Below are positions 1-10,859 of a stretch of DNA of 64,000 bases, piece after piece; the first letter of the stretch is position 1; every line of letters begins with the position of its first letter. This DNA is from Rhizobium sp. GN54. Its GTDB lineage: Bacteria; Pseudomonadota; Alphaproteobacteria; Rhizobiales; Rhizobiaceae. Both the position numbers and the translations under genes were made by a program. The notes below the pieces were generated by a model. It was not told where the DNA came from and did no database searches. It saw only the letters and a program-made list of their open reading frames with translations. The stretch is from assembly GCF_021026345.1 (NCBI RefSeq), contig NZ_JAJNCZ010000004.1, positions 434,001 through 498,000 of the forward strand. The letters are read 5' to 3'.

Positions 1-260
1 TGAATTGCGGCAGCCTGTGTAAACAGCTGCAACCAATCGTGACGACGCCGCCGCTTTCTCGCCTCAAAGTCCGCTAAACCAAGGGCTTCAAAGGCGAGGG
101 ATTCGGCGGCGTTCGTCGTTCTTGGACGAATGCCGGGGAGTATTTGCGTAATCGATTGTTAACCATAATCGTTGAATGCCGATTAACCGCGTGCGGTTAC
201 AGTCTGGCAACCCTGATTGAAACCCAAGCCCTGTTGAACTGATGCTAAGGAGACCGGCTC
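1..260. promoter_or_regulatory. pal upstream region with TTAACC motifs
   Basis: No gene is seen in these bases. The 8-mer TTAACCAT at 159-166 matches the extended CtrA half-site described in rhizobia, and a second TTAACC lies at 183-188, 24 bp downstream. A GANTC (CcrM methylation) site is at 109-113. The Shine-Dalgarno AGGAGA lies just before the pal ATG. Regulation by CtrA is an inference; the left neighbour (tolB in most rhizobia) is outside the window. Confidence 0.4.
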
Positions 261-785
261 ATGAGCCGCACTGAAGTCCCGGCCGCTGGCCGCATGCAGA
301 CCCTCGCCCGCAACCCCGCAATCCTCGCCCTGTTCATGGGCCTGGCCCTTGCCGGCTGCGCCAACAAGAAGAATATGCCCAACAGCGCCGGCGAACTCGG
401 CCTGAACAATGCGACCCCGGGCTCGACCCAGGACTTCACCGTCAATGTCGGCGACCGCATCTTCTTCGATACCGATTCGACCTCGATCCGCGCCGATGCG
501 GCTGCGACGCTCGACAAGCAGGCCCAGTGGCTGCAGCGCTATTCGAACTACGCGATCACGATCGAAGGCCATGCCGACGAGCGCGGCACGCGCGAATACA
601 ACCTGGCGCTCGGCGCACGCCGCGCTGCCGCCACCAAGCAGTACCTCGCAAGCCGCGGCGTTCCGGCCAACCGGATGAAGACGATCTCCTACGGCAAGGA
701 AAAGCCGGTGGCCGTCTGCGACGACATCTCGTGCTGGTCGCAGAACCGCCGCGCCGTCACCGTGCTCGGTGGCGCCGGCATGTAA
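261..785 (+). CDS. pal: Peptidoglycan-associated lipoprotein Pal
   Basis: This is an outer-membrane lipoprotein that anchors the envelope to peptidoglycan as part of the Tol-Pal system used in outer-membrane constriction at division. The 174-residue product has a lipoprotein signal peptide ending in the lipobox LAGC, with the lipidated Cys at 33, a short linker, then an OmpA-like peptidoglycan-binding domain from about residue 66 to the end. The meso-DAP-binding motif is visible as GHADERGT, with Asp106 and an Arg near 120. An AGGAGA ribosome binding site supports the ATG. The gene is followed by hairpins and then cpoB, the usual tol-pal order. Family assignment is secure. Confidence 0.95.
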   Translation: MSRTEVPAAGRMQTLARNPAILALFMGLALAGCANKKNMPNSAGELGLNNATPGSTQDFTVNVGDRIFFDTDSTSIRADAAATLDKQAQWLQRYSNYAITIEGHADERGTREYNLALGARRAAATKQYLASRGVPANRMKTISYGKEKPVAVCDDISCWSQNRRAVTVLGGAGM

Positions 786-790
786 TCGAC

Positions 791-848
791 GGACCGGTGC
801 GAAAGCACCGTCCGGAAAAGGCCCGCCAGCGATGGCGGGCCTTTGCGT
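791..848 (+). terminator. Double hairpin after pal
   Basis: Two consecutive hairpins follow the pal stop codon. The first is CGGTGC-GAAA-GCACCG (795-810) with a GNRA tetraloop. The second is GGCCCGCC / GGCGGGCC (820-827 with 834-841) followed by TTT. The second looks like an intrinsic terminator with a short U-run, so it may only attenuate transcription into cpoB. Confidence 0.7.
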
Positions 849-1001
849 TTGCGACACGGCACACGCAGAAATGAAGCCATGGCCCGCGGGGCGGAGTTTT
901 TTAACACACTTTGGCCGAACTCCGTTGCTTTTTGACAGCATTTGGAAAAACCTGCGGCTGCGCGGGAATGCGCGAATTCGGACCAACAGGACACGCACAA
1001 T

Positions 1002-1988
1002 ATGAAGAAGATCGTCGCGGCAGGCCTTATCGGCCTGGCAGCCTTCGCAGGGCCGGTGGAGGCGTTGCACGCTTCTCCGCTCCAGGCGCTGGCGAACCGC
1101 TTCTTGCCGGGGGGCGGCAGGGCGGACAATCAGGTCGTGCTGGCGCAGTCGGACGACTCGCTGATGCGCATCGGCCAGCTCGAGGAACAGATCCGTTCGC
1201 TGAACGGCCGGATCGAGGAAATGAGCTTCCAGCTCCTGCAGATGCAGGAACAGCTGCGCAAGACCCAGGAAGACAACGAGTATCGCTTCCAGGACCTGGA
1301 GAGCGGCAAGGGCGGCACCGGCAAGAGCGGTGCGCTGGAGCGGCCGGCGGGCAGCGATCCGCAGACGAACAGCCAGACGGACGCAACCGAACCCCCGGCG
1401 GATCCCTCCGCCGCGGGTAACGGCGACACCGCTTCAGCCGGCTCGACGGCCAAGCCGCCGCAGACGCTCGGCAGCATCCGTTTCGACGACAAGGGCAATC
1501 CCATCGGCACCGACATGAGCGAGAGCGCCTCGATCGGCAGCGGCGCGCTGCCGGACCTCGAAGCGGGGCTTCCGCCCGTCGACAGCCAGTCGACGGCCGC
1601 GCTCGACAAGCCTGATGACATCTACAACGCCGCCTATGGCCACGTGCTGTCGGGCGACTACCAGCTCGCCGAGAAGGAGTTCCGCGACTATCTCGAGGTC
1701 TTCCCGGAAGGCGAGAAGGCCGCCGACGCCAGCTTCTGGCTGGGCGAGGCGCAATATTCGCAGGGCAATTTCAACGACGCGGCCAAGACGTTCCTGAACG
1801 CGCACCAGACCTACGGCACCTCCAAGAAGGCGCCGGAAATGCTCCTGAAGCTCGGCATGTCGCTTGCCGCGCTCGACAACCGCGAAACCGCCTGCGCGAC
1901 GCTGCGCGAAGTGGGCAAGCGCTATCCGAACGCCTCCAAGGCGGTGAAGACCAAGGTCACCAGCGAACAGGGCCGGCTTTCCTGCTGA
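1002..1988 (+). CDS. cpoB: Cell division coordinator CpoB (YbgF)
   Basis: This is a periplasmic protein that couples the Tol-Pal machine to peptidoglycan synthesis during constriction. The start was set at ATG 1002 because it begins a clean signal peptide (MKKIVAAGLIGLAAFAG); the open frame extends 20 codons upstream without signal-like sequence. The mature protein has an N-terminal coiled coil at about residues 48-100 (the trimerisation region), a Pro/Ser/Gly/Thr-rich linker, and a C-terminal TPR domain from about 205 to 328. Length (328 aa) and the position after pal fit the family. The linker is longer and lower in complexity than in E. coli. Confidence 0.9.
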   Translation: MKKIVAAGLIGLAAFAGPVEALHASPLQALANRFLPGGGRADNQVVLAQSDDSLMRIGQLEEQIRSLNGRIEEMSFQLLQMQEQLRKTQEDNEYRFQDLESGKGGTGKSGALERPAGSDPQTNSQTDATEPPADPSAAGNGDTASAGSTAKPPQTLGSIRFDDKGNPIGTDMSESASIGSGALPDLEAGLPPVDSQSTAALDKPDDIYNAAYGHVLSGDYQLAEKEFRDYLEVFPEGEKAADASFWLGEAQYSQGNFNDAAKTFLNAHQTYGTSKKAPEMLLKLGMSLAALDNRETACATLREVGKRYPNASKAVKTKVTSEQGRLSC

Positions 1989-2011
1989 GCCTTTTTCGGA
2001 GCGAGGCCGCG

Positions 2012-3370
2012 ATGCGCGCCGAAGCCGAGCCCGTCGACGCAGCCGTCGCCCAATTTCTGAACAGTTTTTTCAAGCCCGCCCGCCTGCTCGTTGCCGTTTC
2101 CGGCGGCGGCGATTCCGTCGGCCTGCTGATCGCGCTCGACGAAGCGCTGCGATCCGGCCGCTATCCCGGATTTTCCCTGTGCGCCTGCACGATCGACCAT
2201 GGCCTGCGGCCCGGCTCGGACGCGGAGGCCCGCTGGATGGCGGCGCTGTGCGCCGGCCGCGGCATCGCCCATGCGACGCTGATCTGGCGCGGGCCGAAGC
2301 CGCAGGGAGGCGTGCAGGCCGCGGCGCGCGAGGCGCGTCATGCGCTTTTGCTGCAGGCCGCCCGCGATGCGGGGGCCGACGCGATCCTCACCGCCCACAA
2401 TCGCGACGACCAGCGCGAAACGGTGGCGATGCGCGGCGCGCGCAGCGACACCGGCGCCGGCCTCGCCGGGATCGCGCCGGCAACCCTGCTCCACAACACC
2501 GTCTGGCTGCTGCGGCCGCTGCTCGGCGTGCCGCGCGAGGCGATCCGCAACGCGCTGCGGCATCGCGGGCAGGACTGGCTGGAAGACCCCAGCAATGCCA
2601 ACAGAACGTTCGAACGCGTGCGCGTGCGGCTCGATGCCACGGCCGGGCCAGAGGCAGCACGGACGGCCTCCGACGCTGAAGAGGCCGGCCGGACCGAGGC
2701 CGCGCGCGCGCGACATCTGGCCGCGAAGGAGGGGGGCGAATTCCTTGGCGGCAGCGTGCGCGTCCTCGATGCGGCGCTTGCCGTTCTGCCGGTGCCGGCG
2801 ATTGCGACCGTGCAGTCCTCCGGCGCCGCGTTTCAGGCGCTGCTCGCCCTCTGCGCCGTCCTCGGCGGGCGCGAGCACCGGTTGGAGCGAGCTGCGGCAG
2901 GCCGTCTCGCGGCTTTTCTCGAAAGCGGCGCGCTGTCCCGGTTCACGGCCGGCCGGGTGGTCTTCGACCGCCGCCGCGAGGGGCTGTTCCTCTATCGCGA
3001 GCAGCGCGGCATCGGCAGCCTCCGGATCGGACCGGGGGAGGTTGCCGTCTGGGACGGCCGCTTTCGGGTGAGGAATCTCGGCAAGGCGCCGCTTCTCGTC
3101 CAGTCCTGTGGTGCTGCGGACGACGGCAGCCTGTTTCTCCCGCCGGACGTTCCGGCAGGGGTTGCGCGGCGGGCCGGCCGGGCCCGGCCGGTCGTCCTCG
3201 CCGGCGAGGCGAGGGCGGAGGACGCGTCCCATGCGATCGAGCCGGTGCTCGCTCCCTATGACCGTTACCTGCCGGTCTTCGGCCTGCCGCTCGCAGACGC
3301 GATCGCCGGTCTGCTCGGGCTGCCGCGACGGCCGAAGCTGCCGCTCGCCACGGAAAAAGAGCCGGCCTGA
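2012..3370 (+). CDS. tilS: tRNA(Ile)-lysidine synthetase TilS
   Basis: TilS ligates lysine to C34 of tRNA-Ile(CAU) so that it reads AUA. It is a cytoplasmic ATP-dependent enzyme of the PP-loop N-type ATPase family. The signature SGGGDS is at residues 30-35, and the conserved DHGLRPGS region follows shortly after. A middle segment carries the LEDPSNAN motif typical of TilS. The C-terminal part is divergent, as is usual. It starts 23 bases after cpoB and lies directly upstream of ftsH, the standard rhizobial order. 452 aa is in the normal range. Confidence 0.93.
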   Translation: MRAEAEPVDAAVAQFLNSFFKPARLLVAVSGGGDSVGLLIALDEALRSGRYPGFSLCACTIDHGLRPGSDAEARWMAALCAGRGIAHATLIWRGPKPQGGVQAAAREARHALLLQAARDAGADAILTAHNRDDQRETVAMRGARSDTGAGLAGIAPATLLHNTVWLLRPLLGVPREAIRNALRHRGQDWLEDPSNANRTFERVRVRLDATAGPEAARTASDAEEAGRTEAARARHLAAKEGGEFLGGSVRVLDAALAVLPVPAIATVQSSGAAFQALLALCAVLGGREHRLERAAAGRLAAFLESGALSRFTAGRVVFDRRREGLFLYREQRGIGSLRIGPGEVAVWDGRFRVRNLGKAPLLVQSCGAADDGSLFLPPDVPAGVARRAGRARPVVLAGEARAEDASHAIEPVLAPYDRYLPVFGLPLADAIAGLLGLPRRPKLPLATEKEPA

Positions 3371-3561
3371 AAGGCGCGCGGGGCAGCCTGCCGGCGCGGC
3401 CGGCAACCGTGCGCACCCCAAAACGGCCATATGCGTCAACGATGATCGGAGAAAAGGTCCGGGGGCGTTCGGTTTGCCTTGGCAAGGCGACGCCACGACC
3501 CTATGTTAGGCGTGAATGAGACGGCGCAACCCCTGTAGCCGAGAAAGTGCCCGGAAAACTG

Positions 3562-5484
<1,923 letters not shown>

Positions 5485-5508
5485 CCAGGTCTTCGTAAAA
5501 ATCGACAG

Positions 5509-5540
5509 GGCCGGCCGTTCTCGCGGCCGGCCTTTTTCGT
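5509..5540 (+). terminator. Intrinsic terminator after ftsH
   Basis: A perfect 8-bp stem GGCCGGCC / GGCCGGCC (5509-5516 with 5525-5532) with an 8-nt loop is followed by five T residues. Confidence 0.88.
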
Positions 5541-5700
5541 TCGCCATGGTAACGGGCTGTAACGGGAGAGAACCGAATTTCAGATGCTCTCCATTCCGTT
5601 CTATGGCAAAGAGGGCACAGAAGCGGACGGGCGATGCGGCAGCGACACAGGACGGTGTCCGCCGGCACCTAGGTCCGATCCAACGATTTCAGGAGCGCAG

Positions 5701-7053
<1,353 letters not shown>

Positions 7054-7095
7054 ACCGGCGGGGCATTTCAAGTTTCAGTGGGGCATGCTGGCAGG

Positions 7096-7147
7096 CCGGG
7101 GCGCATCGTGTGAGCGAAATCTCACGCCATGCGCCCCGGTCTTTTTT
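7096..7147 (+). terminator. Intrinsic terminator after glmM
   Basis: The 11-bp arms CCGGGGCGCAT (7096-7106) and ATGCGCCCCGG (7129-7139) enclose a smaller inner hairpin and are followed by TCTTTTTTC. This is a strong terminator. Confidence 0.9.
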
Positions 7148-7179
7148 CATGCCCTGCCGGCATAAAGCTTACCTGGAGG

Positions 7180-7222
7180 TTAACAACCAGAGTTAAGTGT
7201 CGTAGTTAATTACAACTTAACC
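7180..7222 (+). promoter_or_regulatory. TTAA array with perfect CtrA box
   Basis: Four TTAA motifs start at 7180, 7193, 7206 and 7217. The last two form TTAA-N7-TTAACC (7206-7222), an exact match to the alphaproteobacterial CtrA consensus TTAA-N7-TTAA(C). The earlier pairs are spaced N9. The array lies 86-128 bp upstream of the first beta-barrel gene, and a similar array precedes its tandem paralogue. CtrA binding is inferred from the motif. Confidence 0.6.
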
Positions 7223-7307
7223 TTTGCACTCCATTATCCCTTCCAAATCGATGAACGTCGGTGCCGCGGACCCCGCTGCCCCGCGCACAGGTCCATGGAG
7301 TCGGGGC

Positions 7308-8132
7308 ATGATGAAGTATCTTGGTAGCGCCGTAGCAGCTCTGGTCGTGAGCTCATCCGCCTTTGCGGCGGACGCCTTTCAACCGGAGCCGGTGCAGCCA
7401 ATGCCGGTGGAGGCGGTCGCGCTGTCGACCGGCGGCTGGTACCTGCGCGGCGACGTCGGCTACGGCTGGACCCACATGCGCGGCGCCAGCTACTATCAGG
7501 GCGGTCCGGACGGCACCAAGACGGACTTCGACGACACCGATCTCGACGGCGGCGTCGTCCTCGGCGGCGGCGTCGGCTACCAGTGGAACGACTATTTCCG
7601 CACCGACGTGACGCTCGACTACCTCTTCGACGGCGACTTCAACGGCTCGACCAGCGGCAGCTGCGGCGTGTCCGACAATTGCGTCTCTTCCGACCGGGCC
7701 TCCTGGTCGGCGCTCAGCCTGCTCGCCAACGCCTATGTCGATCTCGGCACCTACTACGGCGTAACGCCCTATGTCGGCGCCGGTATCGGCGCCACCCGGG
7801 TCAACTGGGGCAAGCTGCATAACACCTCGTGCTCCGTCGACGATCCCGGCAATTGCGACGACACCGTCTCCCACAGCGGCAAGGACAGCTGGCGCTTCAC
7901 CTATGCGCTGATGGCCGGCGCCTCGGTCGACCTGACCTGCAACTGGAAGGCCGATGCCGGCTACCGTTTCCGCCAGATCGCCGGTGGCGACATGTTCGGC
8001 TATGCGATGAACGGCGGGCCGGGCGAAGATGACGGCTTCTTCGTCCACGAGGCCCGCGTCGGCCTGCGCTACAGCTTCAACAATTGCGAAGTGCCCTACG
8101 TGCCGCCGGCAGAGCCGATCGTCTACAAGTAA
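7308..8132 (+). CDS. Outer-membrane beta-barrel protein, tandem copy 1
   Basis: This is a predicted outer-membrane protein of the small rhizobial beta-barrel family (Omp25/RopB-like superfamily). The start is set at 7308 because the Sec signal peptide (MMKYLGSAVAALVVSSSAFA, cleaved before about residue 21) begins there with GGAG seven bases upstream. The mature part alternates aromatic/Gly strands with acidic loops such as GWYLRGDVGYGW and ends in strand-like sequence. Cysteine pairs occur in presumed loops (CGVSDNC, CSVDDPGNC). It is clearly paralogous to the next gene: both contain SWRFTYALMAGAS and MFGY. It is structural or protective in the envelope; the exact role is unknown. Confidence 0.85.
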   Translation: MMKYLGSAVAALVVSSSAFAADAFQPEPVQPMPVEAVALSTGGWYLRGDVGYGWTHMRGASYYQGGPDGTKTDFDDTDLDGGVVLGGGVGYQWNDYFRTDVTLDYLFDGDFNGSTSGSCGVSDNCVSSDRASWSALSLLANAYVDLGTYYGVTPYVGAGIGATRVNWGKLHNTSCSVDDPGNCDDTVSHSGKDSWRFTYALMAGASVDLTCNWKADAGYRFRQIAGGDMFGYAMNGGPGEDDGFFVHEARVGLRYSFNNCEVPYVPPAEPIVYK

Positions 8133-8153
8133 GACGTCGCCTGTTTTTAGGTC

Positions 8154-8187
8154 AAAAGCCGTCCGGTGTCCGCCGGGCGGCTTTTCC
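8154..8187 (+). terminator. Terminator between the two beta-barrel genes
   Basis: AAGCCGTCCGG pairs with CCGGGCGGCTT (one G-T wobble) and is followed by TTCC and TTTTC further on. It probably ends the first beta-barrel transcript, so the second gene needs its own promoter. Confidence 0.75.
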
Positions 8188-8230
8188 GTTTTCGTGTTTT
8201 CAAAGCTGGCCGTATGGCGCGCCGGCGTGG

Positions 8231-8288
8231 TTAACAAACATGCTTAACCGGCCCTTAACCTCTCCCTGAAATACTGGCTTCCAGTTAA
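8231..8288 (+). promoter_or_regulatory. TTAA array with CtrA box, second beta-barrel gene
   Basis: TTAA motifs start at 8231, 8244, 8255 and 8285. The pair at 8244-8258 is TTAA-N7-TTAA, followed by CC, again a perfect CtrA-type box, and it is preceded at N9 by another TTAA. The arrangement repeats the one before the upstream paralogue although the surrounding bases differ. Confidence 0.6.
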
Positions 8289-8325
8289 CCGGCCGCCATC
8301 TTGGCCGTCGTTTCGGGGGCGAGAC

Positions 8326-9171
8326 ATGATCGTGCGAAAGACAATTTTCGGTGCCGCCATCTTCGCCGGCCTTTCGGCGGGCACGGCGCTTGCCGGCGGC
8401 GAGATCTACCCGGTGGTCGAGGCGCCGGAAGTCGACATGTCGACGGTCGCGGTCGCGCAGGGCTGGTACATCCGCGGCGACATCGGCTATGCCGCCTCGA
8501 TCAAGGGCGGCGACATCGACTACAACTATATCGGCGAGGGCGGCGCGGACGAGAGCCGCGAGCGGTTCGACGACGCGCGCTTCTCCAAGCCGTTCTCCTA
8601 CGGCTTCGGCATGGGCTATCAGTTCAACAATTTCCTGCGCACCGATCTCACGACAGACTTCTTCAATTCGAGCTTCGACGCGGATTCGTCGATCGGCCGC
8701 GCCTGCCCGGGCGAAAACGCCGGGACGGGGTGCGACTTCACCCATGACAGCGGCTACAACGCCATCAGCGTCATGGCCAACGGCTATGTCGACCTCGGCA
8801 CCTATGCGGGCTTCACGCCCTATATCGGCGCAGGCGTCGGGGCGACGAACGTCCAGTGGGACGACCTGAAGACGCGCGCGACCTGCGTCGACGGCACCAG
8901 CGTCTGCGGCAGCACCTCGCAGGGCGATCCGGTCCGCAGTCCCGGCGAGGAAAGCTGGCGCTTCACCTATGCGCTGATGGCCGGTGCCTCCTACGACCTG
9001 ACCAACCGCGTGAAGCTCGACGTGGGCTACCGCTACTCCGACATCGACGGCGGCAAGATGTTCGGCTACAGCGACGCCGAAAAGGCGCTCGGCGCTTCCG
9101 GCACCAAGGCCAGCGACGACGGCTTCCAGCGCCACGAGATCCGCGCCGGTATCCGCGTCACGACCTGGTAG
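8326..9171 (+). CDS. Outer-membrane beta-barrel protein, tandem copy 2
   Basis: Paralogue of the preceding gene (281 aa). It has a signal peptide (MIVRKTIFGAAIFAGLSAGTALA), a GWYIRGDIGYA first strand, and the shared block SWRFTYALMAGAS followed by a VGYRYSDIDGG strand. It lacks the Pro-rich C-terminal tail of copy 1 and ends on an amphipathic strand (IRAGIRVTTW) with a terminal aromatic residue, the usual signal for BAM recognition. Paired cysteines again sit in loops (RACPGENAGTGC, CVDGTSVC), but the loop sequences are not the same as in copy 1. This suggests loop diversification after duplication. Function beyond an outer-membrane barrel is not known. Confidence 0.85.
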   Translation: MIVRKTIFGAAIFAGLSAGTALAGGEIYPVVEAPEVDMSTVAVAQGWYIRGDIGYAASIKGGDIDYNYIGEGGADESRERFDDARFSKPFSYGFGMGYQFNNFLRTDLTTDFFNSSFDADSSIGRACPGENAGTGCDFTHDSGYNAISVMANGYVDLGTYAGFTPYIGAGVGATNVQWDDLKTRATCVDGTSVCGSTSQGDPVRSPGEESWRFTYALMAGASYDLTNRVKLDVGYRYSDIDGGKMFGYSDAEKALGASGTKASDDGFQRHEIRAGIRVTTW

Positions 9172-9489
9172 GACCGGCTGGCGGGATGGCGAGCGGCAGC
9201 CGGCGGATTGCGACGTCGGACCGCTAACGCAGGCTCCAAAGTTTTCCTCTGTCCCTCGACCGGTAGCCATCAACACCGTCTTGCCGGCCTTGAGCCGGCA
9301 TCCAGTTGCGCAAGTCCTTGCGCGATAAAGCACTTTCCGCGCCGCGGCCGCGCCGCCGTTGGACACCGGCTCGGGGGCCGGTGTGACGGGGAAGTGTAGT
9401 TGCGACCACCACCGCCAGCCACTCGCTCGCCAGAACGCCGTGTGCAAACTGCGCCGCAACCATCCCCACTGCGCCCAATATTTTCCCCG
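9172..9489. repeat. Palindrome-rich intergenic segment (REP/mosaic-like)
   Basis: No gene is seen. The segment is packed with hairpins: GCCGGC-N5-GCCGGC (9283-9299), GCGCAAG-TC-CTTGCGC (9308-9323), and ACACCGGC / GCCGGTGT (9363-9370 with 9377-9384). The layout resembles degenerate extragenic palindromic or mosaic repeats common between rhizobial genes. The hairpins could also terminate the upstream beta-barrel transcript. Confidence 0.5.
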
Positions 9490-9590
9490 GGGCGACATAT
9501 TCGGCTTGACTCGGTTCGGCTCCTCTCATATTTCCGGCGGCGGGACACCCTTCCCCAACGAAGGGCTTTCTATCTGGAAGGATAGCCATC
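9490..9590 (+). ncRNA. serC leader RNA candidate
   Basis: Two hairpins lie directly before serC: CCCTTC-N6-GAAGGG (9548-9565) and CTATC-N6-GATAG (9570-9585). The second has the serC Shine-Dalgarno GGAAGG in its loop and right arm. This agrees with the described alphaproteobacterial serC motif, whose final stem overlaps the ribosome binding site. The ligand or mechanism is not established. The 5' limit given is approximate. Confidence 0.65.
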
Positions 9591-10772
9591 ATGACGAAGA
9601 CCGTCACCGCGCCGGACGTGCGTCCGAACAATACCCATTTCTCTTCTGGCCCTTGCTCGAAGCGCCCCGGTTGGTCGCTCGAAGCCCTCGCCGATGCCTC
9701 GCTCGGTCGCTCGCACCGCGCCAAGGTCGGCAAAGCCAAGCTCAAGCAGGCCATCGATCTCACCCGCGAAATCCTGGAAGTGCCGGCCAATTATCGCATC
9801 GGCATCGTGCCCGCTTCCGACACCGGCGCCGTCGAGATGGCGCTGTGGTCGCTGCTCGGCGAGCGCCCGGTCGACATGGTCGCCTGGGAGAGCTTCGGCG
9901 CCGGCTGGGTCACCGACGTCGTCAAGCAGCTGAAGCTCAAGGACGCGCGCAAGATCGAGGCGCCTTACGGCGAGCTGCCGGACCTTTCCGCCATCGATTT
10001 CGACCACGACGTGGTCTTCACCTGGAACGGCACCACCTCGGGCGTCCGTGTCCCGAACGCCGATTTCATCCCCGCCGACCGCAAGGGCCTGACGATCTGC
10101 GATGCGACGTCTGCTGCGTTCGCGCAGAACCTCGACTTTGCCAAGCTCGACGTCGTCACCTTCTCCTGGCAGAAGGTGCTTGGCGGCGAGGGTGCGCACG
10201 GCGTCATCATCCTCAGCCCGCGCGCCGTCGAGCGGCTTCTGTCCTACCAGCCGGCCTGGCCGCTGCCGAAGATCTTCCGCATGACCTCGGGCGGCAAGCT
10301 GATCGAGGGCATCTTCACCGGCGAGACGATCAACACGCCCTCGATGCTCTGCGTCGAGGACTATATCGACGCGCTTCTGTGGGCGAAGTCGGTCGGCGGC
10401 CTGAAGGGCCTGATGGCGCGGGCCGATGCCAACGCCAAGGTGATCTTCGATTTCGTCGAGAAGAACGACTGGATCGCCAATCTCGCCAAGGTCGCAGAGA
10501 CCCGTTCCAACACCTCCGTCTGCCTGACGATCGCAGACAGGGACGTGCTGGCGCTCGACGCCGACGCCCAGGCCGCCTTTGCCAAGGGTGTCGTGGCGCT
10601 GCTGGAGAAGGAAGGCGTCGCCTATGACATCGGCGCCTATCGCGACGCGCCGTCCGGCCTTCGCATCTGGGCCGGTGCGACGATCGACACCGCCGACATG
10701 CAGGCGCTGATGCCCTGGCTGACCTGGGCCTTCGAGACCCAGAAGGCGACGCTTTCCAAGGCTGCGGCCTGA
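9591..10772 (+). CDS. serC: Phosphoserine aminotransferase SerC
   Basis: SerC is a PLP-dependent enzyme that transaminates 3-phosphohydroxypyruvate with glutamate to give phosphoserine, the second step of serine biosynthesis. The 393-residue protein has the N-terminal [15 protein letters not shown] sequence characteristic of the long alphaproteobacterial SerC subfamily and the Schiff-base lysine at Lys195 in TFSWQK. The start follows the leader hairpin with GGAAGG. It is followed 87 bases later by serA, so the two genes probably form one operon controlled by the leader. Confidence 0.95.
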   Translation: MTKTVTAPDVRPNNTHFSSGPCSKRPGWSLEALADASLGRSHRAKVGKAKLKQAIDLTREILEVPANYRIGIVPASDTGAVEMALWSLLGERPVDMVAWESFGAGWVTDVVKQLKLKDARKIEAPYGELPDLSAIDFDHDVVFTWNGTTSGVRVPNADFIPADRKGLTICDATSAAFAQNLDFAKLDVVTFSWQKVLGGEGAHGVIILSPRAVERLLSYQPAWPLPKIFRMTSGGKLIEGIFTGETINTPSMLCVEDYIDALLWAKSVGGLKGLMARADANAKVIFDFVEKNDWIANLAKVAETRSNTSVCLTIADRDVLALDADAQAAFAKGVVALLEKEGVAYDIGAYRDAPSGLRIWAGATIDTADMQALMPWLTWAFETQKATLSKAAA

Positions 10773-10859
10773 TCCCTTGCGTGACTTGCCTCGCCGCCAT
10801 CCCGGCGGGGCCGTAACCCGCATTCCTGTTCAGATTTGATCTTCCCAAGGAGGCCTAAA

